Source: a virus
Strand: one strand, 5' to 3'
Length of the DNA stretch: 50,943 bases
Virus record (IMG/VR): IMGVR_UViG_3300005605_000004
Span: 1-50,943 of that record
In this document: positions 44,826 to 50,863 of the stretch, piece after piece
How positions within the stretch are numbered: position 1 is the stretch's first letter
Layout: each line of letters starts with the position of its first letter
Translations under genes and position numbers: made by a program
The notes under the pieces: model-generated
What the model was told of the DNA's origin: nothing
What the model saw: only the letters and a program-made list of their open reading frames with translations
Databases searched by the model: none

Positions 44826-45453
44826 TATCTTCCCCAAAGCTATTGGTAGAGAAGATTACCCAAATCATTCCGATTTGAAAAAACAAATCATTGATATAAT
44901 GATGGGTGAAAATATGGACACAAATACAATGTGTGAAAAATTACACCACTATGATAATAATTCTGGTAGATCGTTTCTACACAGAGAAGAGATGACATCA
45001 TTTAAAGAATGGTGTGAAGATCAATGCAAAATTTTTGTTGAAAATATGGGATATGAAGTTCCAGAAAAAATGATCGTCGTTGCCAGCTGGATAAATCTAT
45101 GTGATATGGGTGGTGAACAATATCCACATTTCCATACCAATGCATATGTCTCAGGAACATATTATCTTGCACATGAAGAAGGACATGCTCCATTATTCTT
45201 TAGACATCCAGATAGTGCATCTCATTCATCAAGTGCATCTATCTCATTACAGGTAGATAAAAACACACTAGGAAAATATAACTGTGACGTTATTATGTTA
45301 CCTAACGAAGGAGAGTTGATGCTCTGGCCATCTAACCTTACACATGGGTATTCTGATAATCAAAAAGATGGTAGGATTTCTGTCTCTATGAATTTTATGC
45401 CATCTGTAGTTGTGGATGATAGGTATTCATTTAAGGCTTCTATCAACATATAA
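44812..45453 (+). CDS. 2-oxoglutarate/Fe(II)-dependent oxygenase, 213 aa
   Basis: Probable member of the 2OG-Fe(II) oxygenase type 5 family (PF13759), common in cyanophages. These enzymes use 2-oxoglutarate and O2 to hydroxylate or demethylate a substrate. Visible features are H106-F-H108-T-N110 followed by Y-V-S-G-T-Y-Y-L, the probable metal-ligand strand; a G-E-L-M-L-W-P-S-N-L-T-H (H178) strand; and R188 in D-G-R-I-S-V-S-M-N-F, the expected 2OG-binding arginine. The start overlaps the upstream fusion gene by 14 bases, so the two are probably translationally coupled and act in one pathway. No signal peptide is present. The substrate cannot be read from the sequence. Family assignment is fairly secure. 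Confidence 0.72.
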   Translation: MNLIDIFPKAIGREDYPNHSDLKKQIIDIMMGENMDTNTMCEKLHHYDNNSGRSFLHREEMTSFKEWCEDQCKIFVENMGYEVPEKMIVVASWINLCDMGGEQYPHFHTNAYVSGTYYLAHEEGHAPLFFRHPDSASHSSSASISLQVDKNTLGKYNCDVIMLPNEGELMLWPSNLTHGYSDNQKDGRISVSMNFMPSVVVDDRYSFKASINI

Positions 45454-45456
45454 ATA
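45449..45456 (+). promoter_or_regulatory. Late promoter octamer TATAAATA
   Basis: Exact late octamer overlapping the stop of the oxygenase gene (TAA 45451-45453) and 28 bases before the next start. It would drive the neck-gene unit. Confidence 0.7.
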
Positions 45457-45483
45457 CAGTATACACTATCATATTTGATAACA

Positions 45484-45699
45484 ATGACCATGGATCCCGA
45501 ACAACTCAAAAAGAATTTTGAAGAGCAAATTGCTACTACAGATAAGCAGATTCGTGAACTAGAGGAAAACCTAGCTAAAGCAAAAGAATATAAGATTAAA
45601 CTTTCAGGTGGTCTAGAGACTATTGGATTGCTTACTGGAGAAGGAGAAGCACCAGCAGAAGCACCTCAAGCACCCCCTGTAGAGGCACCAGCAGAATAA
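45484..45699 (+). CDS. Small coiled-coil protein with Ala/Pro tail, 71 aa
   Basis: Short gene between a late promoter and gp13. ATG at 45484 or 45490 is preferred to the in-frame TTG at 45475. The protein opens MDPEQLKKNFEEQ. The middle (about residues 12-45) is an acidic coiled coil with L-E-E-N-L-A-K-A-K-E-Y. It then has a K-L-S-G-G-L-E-T segment and a low-complexity tail of Ala, Pro and Glu. Similar short coiled coils precede gp13 in cyanophages. The role is unknown. Its stop codon lies inside a strong inverted repeat. Confidence 0.75.
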   Translation: MTMDPEQLKKNFEEQIATTDKQIRELEENLAKAKEYKIKLSGGLETIGLLTGEGEAPAEAPQAPPVEAPAE

Positions 45700-45726
45700 T
45701 CCCTAAATATAAAAGAAGGGATTATT
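45695..45726 (+). promoter_or_regulatory. 10-bp perfect hairpin enclosing a late-promoter-like TAAATA, before gp13
   Basis: AATAATCCCT (45695-45704) is the exact reverse complement of AGGGATTATT (45717-45726), with a 12-base loop. The TAAATA core of a possible late promoter spans 45704-45709, at the left stem end and in the loop. The stem holds the upstream stop codon and lies 7 bases before the gp13 ATG. There is no long T-run, so an ordinary terminator is less likely than a structure affecting RNA stability or gp13 translation. Confidence 0.65.
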
Positions 45727-45733
45727 GTGTGAA

Positions 45734-46546
45734 ATGGCATCTCCAAGTTCAAAATCAGAATTAATTACATATGCTAAAAGGCAATTAGGTGAACCTGTCT
45801 TGCAAGTTAATGTAGATGATGAGCAAGTAAACAATGTAATTGACGACACGTTTCAGTTCTTTCAGGAGAACTGTTATAACGGAATGGAGAGATGTTATCT
45901 CGTACATGAGATAACTGCAGATGATAAAACTCGTCTTGCAGCAAATGTAACTACAACTAAAGTTGAAGGAGCAGTAACTACAAGTTGGGATGAAGCTACA
46001 AATTATATACCTATACCAGCTCATGTAACTGGTATCACTAGGGTTTTTGGAATGGTAGGTAACTCTATTCGTTCTAACTTATTTGGTATTGAATATAGAA
46101 TGTTCTTAAATGATCTATATGCTTTTGGATCCCTTGATATCTTAAACTACTATATGACCAAGCAATATCTAGAGACTCTAGATATGGTTTTAAACAATGG
46201 TTCATTCCAGCAGTTTAGATATACTCAGCGTCGTGATCGTTTGTATCTTGATATAGACAAAGACTTCCTACAAGAAGGACAGAATCTATTGATAGAGGCT
46301 CATCGTATGATTGATCCTACAGATGCAACTGAAATGTACAATGATTTCTTTGTTAAAAGGTATGCTACTTCATTGTTGAAAAAGCAGTGGGGTCAGAACT
46401 TAATCAAATATAACAATGTACAGCTACCTGGTGGTGTAACACTTAATGGTAGAGAACTATATACAGACGCTATAGCAGAAATTGAGAAAATCGAAGGCGA
46501 AGTTCTCAGTAAGTATGCAATTCCACCAATGGATATGATCGGATAA
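45734..46546 (+). CDS. gp13: Neck protein gp13
   Basis: Homologue of T4 gp13, which with gp14 forms the neck that closes the filled head and receives the tail. The opening ASPSSKSELITYAKRQLGEP and the following V-N-V-D-D-E-Q-V-N-N-V-I-D-D-T are the conserved N-terminus of cyanophage gp13. Length 270 aa is near T4 gp13 (309). ATG 45734 is preferred over the in-frame TTG at 45725, since it gives the usual MASPS start. The gene is one base from gp14, so the two are surely co-expressed. No unusual insertion is seen. Confidence 0.9.
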   Translation: MASPSSKSELITYAKRQLGEPVLQVNVDDEQVNNVIDDTFQFFQENCYNGMERCYLVHEITADDKTRLAANVTTTKVEGAVTTSWDEATNYIPIPAHVTGITRVFGMVGNSIRSNLFGIEYRMFLNDLYAFGSLDILNYYMTKQYLETLDMVLNNGSFQQFRYTQRRDRLYLDIDKDFLQEGQNLLIEAHRMIDPTDATEMYNDFFVKRYATSLLKKQWGQNLIKYNNVQLPGGVTLNGRELYTDAIAEIEKIEGEVLSKYAIPPMDMIG

Positions 46547-46547
46547 A

Positions 46548-47672
46548 ATGCCTACCAGTTCCTATTTTCCAACTTACTATCAAGGTCACAGTGGCGAACA
46601 AGGTCTCGTTCAGGATCTTGTGGATGAGCAAATCAAACTGTTTGGTACAGATATTTACTATATCCCCAAGATAGTCCTAAAAGACAGCACTCTGGATGAA
46701 GTTAGATACACTAAGTATCAAGAACAATTCCAAGTTGAGATGCTGTTACAGAACGTTATGGGTTTTGGTGACAATGCTGAATTTATATCTAAGTTCGGTT
46801 TAAGAATTACAGATGAGATCATCTTCCGTGTATCTACTAGAAGATGGGATGAAGAGGTAGCTGATCATAATCCTACACTGGAAGTTGATAGCAGACCTAA
46901 TGAGGGAGACTTATTGTACTTCCCATTAACACAAGATATTTACGAAATTAAATTTGTAGGAAAAGAAGAACCATTCTATCAGTTTGGTAAGATTCAATTC
47001 TATGCTATCACTGCTGAGATCTATGAGGTTGGTAGTGATGACTTTGATACTGGTGTTGCAGAGATTGATGTAGTAGAACAACTCTTTGATAATTCTATCA
47101 AACTAGTAATGGATCCTGGTGGTACAGGAGACTTCACTGTAGGTGAGGAAGTTGCTGGAGATGAGTTCTTAGCAAAGGCAACATCTGCTATTACAGGAGA
47201 TGCTGTATCAGGTGTTACAATTTCAGATGGTGGAGCACATTATAAAGTAGCTACACCACCAACAGTTACTATCACAGGAGGAGGTGGTACAGGTGCAACT
47301 GCTACTGCAACTGTTAGTGCTACTGGTATTGTCAATGCTGTGACTATTACTGCTGGAGGTTCTGGATACACATCTGCTCCTACTGTTACTATTGATTACT
47401 CACCTAAGGATAATAGAGCAGAAGTCAAGGCATGGGATAGTGCAACTAGATCTCTCTCAGTTATCAATAGAACAGGAACATTCACAACTGACGAGGTAGT
47501 AACAGGTCTAACCTCAGGTGCTAAGTGGAGTCCTGAAACATTTGACACTCTAAATAACGTCAACAGCAGTTACGATCAAAATAGAGAGATCGAAAATGAT
47601 GCTGATAACATTGTGGATTGGACTGAGAAAAATCCATTTGGTGAGTTTGGTAATTTTACAGGTAGTATCTAA
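46548..47672 (+). CDS. gp14: Neck protein gp14 with an inserted beta module
   Basis: Homologue of T4 gp14, the neck partner of gp13. The N-terminus (PTSSYFPTYYQGHSGEQ) and the segment F-G-T-D-I-Y-Y-I-P-K are typical of gp14, as is the ending E-K-N-P-F-G-E-F-G-N-F. At 374 aa it is longer than T4 gp14 (256). The extra residues (about 190-335) hold a GSGYT-type unit (AGGSGYTSAPTVTI) and a preceding T-I-T-G-G-G-G-T-G-A-T-A-T-A run, of the same kind as in the fibre proteins. The insertion sits between the conserved core and the conserved C-terminus. Its stop overlaps the gp15 start (TAATG). Confidence 0.88.
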   Translation: MPTSSYFPTYYQGHSGEQGLVQDLVDEQIKLFGTDIYYIPKIVLKDSTLDEVRYTKYQEQFQVEMLLQNVMGFGDNAEFISKFGLRITDEIIFRVSTRRWDEEVADHNPTLEVDSRPNEGDLLYFPLTQDIYEIKFVGKEEPFYQFGKIQFYAITAEIYEVGSDDFDTGVAEIDVVEQLFDNSIKLVMDPGGTGDFTVGEEVAGDEFLAKATSAITGDAVSGVTISDGGAHYKVATPPTVTITGGGGTGATATATVSATGIVNAVTITAGGSGYTSAPTVTIDYSPKDNRAEVKAWDSATRSLSVINRTGTFTTDEVVTGLTSGAKWSPETFDTLNNVNSSYDQNREIENDADNIVDWTEKNPFGEFGNFTGSI

Positions 47673-48472
47673 TGTTAGGATCACATTTTTACAATCAAAT
47701 TGTTCGTAAGAACATTGTGGCGTTCGGTACGCTCTTTAATAATATTACAATGAAGAGTACAGATCCTAGCACTGGTGATGTTCTAGAAGAATTAAAAGTA
47801 CCATTGGCATATGGTCCTAAGCAAAAATTTATTGTTAGATTAGAAGAGAACGCATCTAACAGAAAAGTAGCAATCACTTTACCACGTCTCTATTTTGAGA
47901 TGACAAGTATCGATTACGATTCTACTCGTAAAACATCTCCTATTCAAAAATACAAAACTATCATTGATGGTAATGGTACTGAGGTAAAAGTACAATATGT
48001 TCCTGTTCCTTATAACCTAAGTTTTGAACTAGGAGTTATTGCAAAGTCACAAGACGATGCATTACAAATTACTGAGCAAATATTGCCGTACTTTCAACCA
48101 TCGTTCTCTATCACACTTAACATGATTCCTGATATGAATGAGAAGCGTGATATTGCTGTTGTTCTGAACAATGTTAGTTATGAAGATGAGTGGGACGATA
48201 GTTTCTATGAACGTAGATATATCATCTATACTCTAAACTTTACAATGAAGTCTTATCTATACGGTCCTTATAACACATCAGATATTATTAAGAAAGCAAT
48301 CATCCATGAAACACTTGGTGATCTTGCAGTCAACCGTAGAGCTATTACAAGAACATACACACCAGTTGCCAAGACTGATATTAATGCAGATGGTAATATA
48401 GATGCTGCTGATACAGCTATATTAGATGCTGGTGATGACTTTGGATTTAATGAGGGGATTGATATATTATGA
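47672..48472 (+). CDS. gp15: Tail sheath stabiliser / tail terminator gp15 with dockerin-like end
   Basis: Homologue of T4 gp15, which caps the tail sheath and tube and joins the tail to the neck. Opening LGSHFYNQIVRKNIVAFGTL and the segment F-I-V-R-L-E-E-N are gp15 hallmarks. Length 266 aa compares with 272 in T4. The final 35 residues are odd: D236-I-N238-A-D240-G241-N-I243-D244-A-A-D247 is a good calcium-binding EF-hand/dockerin loop, followed by A-I-L-D. It is a single loop, whereas true dockerins have two. Start and stop overlap the neighbours, so the gene is in a tight unit. Confidence 0.9.
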   Translation: MLGSHFYNQIVRKNIVAFGTLFNNITMKSTDPSTGDVLEELKVPLAYGPKQKFIVRLEENASNRKVAITLPRLYFEMTSIDYDSTRKTSPIQKYKTIIDGNGTEVKVQYVPVPYNLSFELGVIAKSQDDALQITEQILPYFQPSFSITLNMIPDMNEKRDIAVVLNNVSYEDEWDDSFYERRYIIYTLNFTMKSYLYGPYNTSDIIKKAIIHETLGDLAVNRRAITRTYTPVAKTDINADGNIDAADTAILDAGDDFGFNEGIDIL

Positions 48473-48873
48473 GTAGCCTAGAAGAAAACATGGAGGAGAT
48501 GCTAAACATCAGTGTTGATGTTGAGACTCCATCCAAACCATCTGCTCCTAAACTTAAAGCGGATGACCAGACAAAAGACTACGAATATACTCGTGGTGAA
48601 TTGTACAGTCTCATAGACAAGGGTCAGGAGGCGGTACAAGGGGCGTTAGAGGTTGCACAGGAGTCAGGGCACCCTAGAGCGTATGAAGTCGCTGTAGCGG
48701 CAATGAAGCATGTCGCAGACATGACAGATAAACTTGCTGATCTACATAAGAAGATGAAGGATTTAGATGCAGAAACAAAAGGTCCATCTAAAGTCACCAA
48801 CAATGCTATGTTTGTAGGTTCTACAGCAGAGCTACAAAAAATGCTAAAACAAATGAGTGGAGGTAAACGCTAA
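48469..48873 (+). CDS. gp16: Small terminase subunit gp16
   Basis: Probable homologue of T4 gp16, the DNA-recognition and ATPase-stimulating partner of the large terminase. The 134-aa protein has the expected order: an acidic disordered start (about 1-40), a D-Y-E-Y-T-R-G-E-L-Y-S-L-I-D-K-G-Q-E-A segment, a central helical pair (about 50-100), and a charged tail. T4 gp16 is 164 aa. The ATG overlaps the gp15 stop (ATGA), and its own stop overlaps the next start (TAATG). The large terminase gp17 is not in the window. Confidence 0.82.
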   Translation: MSSLEENMEEMLNISVDVETPSKPSAPKLKADDQTKDYEYTRGELYSLIDKGQEAVQGALEVAQESGHPRAYEVAVAAMKHVADMTDKLADLHKKMKDLDAETKGPSKVTNNAMFVGSTAELQKMLKQMSGGKR

Positions 48874-49130
48874 TGGCATACGTAAAAAACGATAATGATT
48901 GCGATCCAGTAGATCCTCAACCTGGCAGTACAACTGTCAACCAGTTTTCTGGTACTGAAGGTTGGGCAACAGTTACATATAAGAATTGGAATGATGATTA
49001 CGTTGCAAGAAATCCTAATAATTCCGCAAGAACTCCTGGTACATTTCAGGCAAGAAACACTGATAACACTACAAGAACACCATCTGCATACCAAAGACAT
49101 GGTGTAACTAATAGTGTTATAGAGGCATAA
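48873..49130 (+). CDS. Small protein after gp16, 85 aa, unknown function
   Basis: Its ATG overlaps the gp16 stop, which supports a real gene. The product is polar, with no Lys-rich or hydrophobic segment. It is rich in Asn, Thr, Arg and Asp. A degenerate repeat R-N-x-N-(N/T)-(S/T)-(A/T)-R-T-P appears twice (about residues 47-72), suggesting a short disordered or beta region. No family is recognised. It ends the late run; a late promoter lies directly after it. Confidence 0.7.
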   Translation: MAYVKNDNDCDPVDPQPGSTTVNQFSGTEGWATVTYKNWNDDYVARNPNNSARTPGTFQARNTDNTTRTPSAYQRHGVTNSVIEA

Positions 49131-49134
49131 AGTG

Positions 49135-49142
49135 TATAAATA
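49135..49142 (+). promoter_or_regulatory. Late promoter octamer TATAAATA
   Basis: Exact octamer, 72 bases before the ATG of the 50-aa ORF and 52 before a small GTG ORF. Spacing to a start is longer than at the other copies. Confidence 0.6.
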
Positions 49143-49194
49143 AATGCACTTAGATCCACAACTCACCGTGTAGCTTTTGGTGGGGAGGTCATAA

Positions 49195-49257
49195 GTGAAG
49201 CATTTTAAACTACAATGGATATCCAAAAGGAACTGGAAGAAGTTCAGAAAAAGGTAG
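49195..49257 (+). CDS. Possible 20-aa basic peptide with strong ribosome binding site
   Basis: GTG at 49195 follows GGGGAGG (49182-49188) at a good distance. The product would be a 20-residue peptide rich in Lys, Arg and Trp (5 K, 4 R, 3 W). The frame overlaps the following 50-aa ORF in another phase. The frame upstream has stops at 49171 and 49192. It may be a genuine tiny gene or chance; the ribosome site is the only positive evidence. Confidence 0.25.
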   Translation: MKHFKLQWISKRNWKKFRKR

Positions 49258-49367
49258 ACGAATTAAAAAGAAAACAAGATAATATAGAAAAGATCAAAGA
49301 GCTTCAAGAGAGGCACGAAAAGAGACGAGGGATAAGACCTTTTAGTCATGCTTATGAAATGACTTGA
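49215..49367 (+). CDS. Small coiled-coil ORF, 50 aa
   Basis: ATG to TGA encoding 50 residues. Residues 2-41 are a dense Lys/Glu heptad helix (MDIQKELEEVQKKVDELKRK), ending in a short G-I-R-P-F-S-H-A-Y tail. Codon use is like that of its neighbours. No clear ribosome binding site precedes it. Could be a regulatory or scaffold peptide. It lies between a late promoter and a probable early promoter. Confidence 0.5.
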   Translation: MDIQKELEEVQKKVDELKRKQDNIEKIKELQERHEKRRGIRPFSHAYEMT

Positions 49368-49371
49368 AATC

Positions 49372-49410
49372 TTGACATATTGGTGTAAAATTAAAAATCG
49401 CACCTATAAT
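49372..49410 (+). promoter_or_regulatory. Probable host-type (sigma-70) promoter region
   Basis: Contains a perfect -35 box TTGACA (49372-49377) and a perfect -10 box TATAAT (49405-49410), but 27 bases apart. A weaker -35 TTGGTG at 49380-49385 is 19 bases from TATAAT. A transcription start soon after 49415 would fit the gene at 49435. Early genes of T4-like phages use such promoters. Confidence 0.5.
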
Positions 49411-49434
49411 TATTCATAGTTGTTTAATAGCACT

Positions 49435-49599
49435 ATGAGACTTAACGAGGATGATGTTGCTCGTCTGGTAACTGCTTGTAAATTATCTCAAGAGACTACT
49501 GGTTCTGAATATATTTGGGATGAGTATGAACGCATCATAGAAAAGTTGCATAAACTATGTGATCAAGGATATTGTTCTATTAAAACCTTAAGCAAATGA
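49435..49599 (+). CDS. Small conserved cyanophage protein, 54 aa
   Basis: Soluble, helical. Opens MRLNEDDVARLVTACK with S-Q-E-T-T-G-S-E-Y-I-W-D-E-Y-E-R-I, a pattern I recognise from small cyanophage proteins of unknown function. Its TGA overlaps the purN start in an ATGA. This strongly suggests co-translation with purN. It lies behind a probable sigma-70 promoter, in line with early expression. Confidence 0.7.
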   Translation: MRLNEDDVARLVTACKLSQETTGSEYIWDEYERIIEKLHKLCDQGYCSIKTLSK

Positions 49600-50150
49600 A
49601 ACTAGGAGTCATGTGTTCAGGTAATGGCACTAATTTTGAGAACATAGTACGAAGCTGTGCCAAAGATGAAGTTGTGATTATGATTCACAACAAAGAAAAG
49701 TGTGGTGCAGTAAAGAGAGCAAATAAATTTGGTATCCCTCATTGTTATGTTCATCATAAGGATGAGGAAGATATGATTTCTCTCTTTGAAGCATGGAATG
49801 TAGATCTCATTATCCTTGCAGGATACATGAGAGTGATTAAAAATCCTTCTGCTTTCCCTGCTCCTATTATCAATGTTCATCCATCATTACTTCCTAAGTA
49901 TAAGGGATTGAATGTAGTAGAGAGAGCAATGGAGGCAGGTGAGAAAATCACTGGTTGTACTGTTCATTATGTAAATGAAGAGTTAGACGGTGGAGAAATT
50001 ATAATGCAATCAGAGGTTGAAATTCTACCCCACGACACTGTTAAAACATTGACAAAAGCAATACAGAGAAAAGAATATGCATGTCTTCCTGCAGCTATAG
50101 ATGTTGTAAAGAACACACTGTCATTAACTCCACACATGGTTGCGTTATAA
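49596..50150 (+). CDS. purN: Phosphoribosylglycinamide formyltransferase PurN (auxiliary metabolic gene)
   Basis: Enzyme of purine synthesis. It transfers a formyl group from 10-formyltetrahydrofolate to glycinamide ribonucleotide. At 184 aa it is shorter than E. coli PurN (212). The phosphate-binding start M-C-S-G-N-G-T-N is present, as are the catalytic residues N93 and H95 (IINVHPSLLP), followed by K-Y-K-G, and D131 in GCTVHYVNEELDGG. All key sites are intact, so an active enzyme is expected. Cyanophages often carry purN, purM, purC or purL to raise nucleotide supply during infection. It overlaps a 54-aa gene, and a host-type promoter candidate lies just behind it. Confidence 0.95.
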   Translation: MKLGVMCSGNGTNFENIVRSCAKDEVVIMIHNKEKCGAVKRANKFGIPHCYVHHKDEEDMISLFEAWNVDLIILAGYMRVIKNPSAFPAPIINVHPSLLPKYKGLNVVERAMEAGEKITGCTVHYVNEELDGGEIIMQSEVEILPHDTVKTLTKAIQRKEYACLPAAIDVVKNTLSLTPHMVAL

Positions 50151-50167
50151 TACCTAGTCGCTATACT
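50140..50167 (+). promoter_or_regulatory. Probable sigma-70-type promoter TTGCGT-16-TATACT
   Basis: -35 box TTGCGT (50140-50145) and -10 box TATACT (50162-50167) with a 16-base spacer, overlapping the end of purN. It precedes the 57-aa gene at 50198. Confidence 0.5.
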
Positions 50168-50197
50168 ATATAAAATTAGTATGGGATTGAAACAATC

Positions 50198-50371
50198 ATG
50201 CCCCTGACTCAACAGAGACATTATACTGTCGGTTATCACGACACACAACATAACAAGTATGAAATCTGCGAGTACGCAGTCGATTCATATGAAGCAATAC
50301 AACACAGCAAAGAGGATGTCTCCTATTTAAGGATGCATCCTCATTTTATTGATTATGCAACAAGATCATGA
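50198..50371 (+). CDS. Small soluble protein, 57 aa, unknown
   Basis: ATG to TGA encoding 57 residues. Begins MPLTQQRHYTVGYHDTQHNK, then Y-E-I-C-E-Y-A-V-D-S-Y-E-A-I and a H-P-H-F-I-D-Y end. Several His residues occur. The pattern Y-T-V-G-Y-H-D resembles small cyanophage proteins, but no function is known to me. Its stop overlaps the next start (ATGA), indicating an operon. Confidence 0.65.
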   Translation: MPLTQQRHYTVGYHDTQHNKYEICEYAVDSYEAIQHSKEDVSYLRMHPHFIDYATRS

Positions 50372-50661
50372 AACATGAAATTATGTGGTGGTTAAGTAGA
50401 TTGACCATTATGGTTACTTCACTTTTTCTATCATTTACATTAGCAGCACAAGCATACGCTGCTGATATGACAATGGGTGCAGGAGGCAATGTAATCTGGT
50501 CAATTAACATTATGATTGCTATCCTTCTTATTGCTGTAGGGATTTCAATATACTACATAATGATGTATGATACTTGGTATCCTAATGAGCAAATCAGTGA
50601 AGATAGCGGTATTAGAATCACAGGTAGAGAGATTACTGGAGAAGCAGAAGGAGCTCACTGA
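50368..50661 (+). CDS. Membrane or exported protein with signal peptide, 97 aa
   Basis: N-terminal signal peptide: residues 1-30 have a basic start, a hydrophobic core (LTIMVTSLFLSFTLAAQ) and an A-Q-A-Y-A cleavage-like site. A membrane segment follows (about residues 42-66, with I-M-I-A-I-L-L-I-A-V-G-I). The C-terminal 30 residues are acidic and polar. It overlaps the gene before by 4 bases and the gene after by 77. Function unknown; an envelope role during infection is an inference. Confidence 0.6.
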   Translation: MKHEIMWWLSRLTIMVTSLFLSFTLAAQAYAADMTMGAGGNVIWSINIMIAILLIAVGISIYYIMMYDTWYPNEQISEDSGIRITGREITGEAEGAH

Positions 50662-50863
50662 AAGAGTTCGTGCTAATGAGAAGGTAGTAGCTGCTATAGG
50701 TCTTCTTGGATCTATAGCAATTGCTATTATTAGTGCAGGATATTTTGCTCCAGAGGCAGATGCACACATGCTAAATAATACACTTATGGAGATTGACTAT
50801 GGGTGCCATGGTCCCGCCAAGTCGGAAGAGTTGTTACAACTTCAGAGTAACAGAAATCGTTAA
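50585..50863 (+). CDS. Small coiled-coil membrane protein, 92 aa
   Basis: ATG 50585 is preferred to the in-frame ATG at 50567. Residues about 5-38 form a coiled coil (VLESQVERLLEKQKEL). One membrane segment follows at about 39-58 (A-A-I-G-L-L-G-S-I-A-I-A-I-I-S-A-G-Y-F). The tail after it is short and polar. The order (coiled coil before membrane segment) is unlike i-spanin. It overlaps the gene before by 77 bases and the nuclease start by 65. Such heavy overlap is unusual, though the coiled-coil/membrane layout makes a real protein likely. Confidence 0.6.
   Translation: MSKSVKIAVLESQVERLLEKQKELTERVRANEKVVAAIGLLGSIAIAIISAGYFAPEADAHMLNNTLMEIDYGCHGPAKSEELLQLQSNRNR

Noticed and set aside
45695-45726. 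A normal rho-independent terminator before gp13
   Set aside because: The stem is good but is followed by ATTATTGTGTG, without a T-run, and gp13 needs read-through or a promoter inside it.
49143-49214. A short membrane protein gene starting at ATG 49144
   Set aside because: The frame meets TAG at 49171 after nine codons and TAA at 49192; no intact gene remains.
49368-49434. A tRNA gene in the gap before the 54-aa gene
   Set aside because: The gap is 67 bases, contains promoter-like boxes, and shows no cloverleaf arms or T-arm sequence.
50585-50863. A spanin pair formed by the two small membrane proteins
   Set aside because: An inner-membrane spanin has its membrane segment before the coiled coil; here the order is reversed, and no lipobox is visible.
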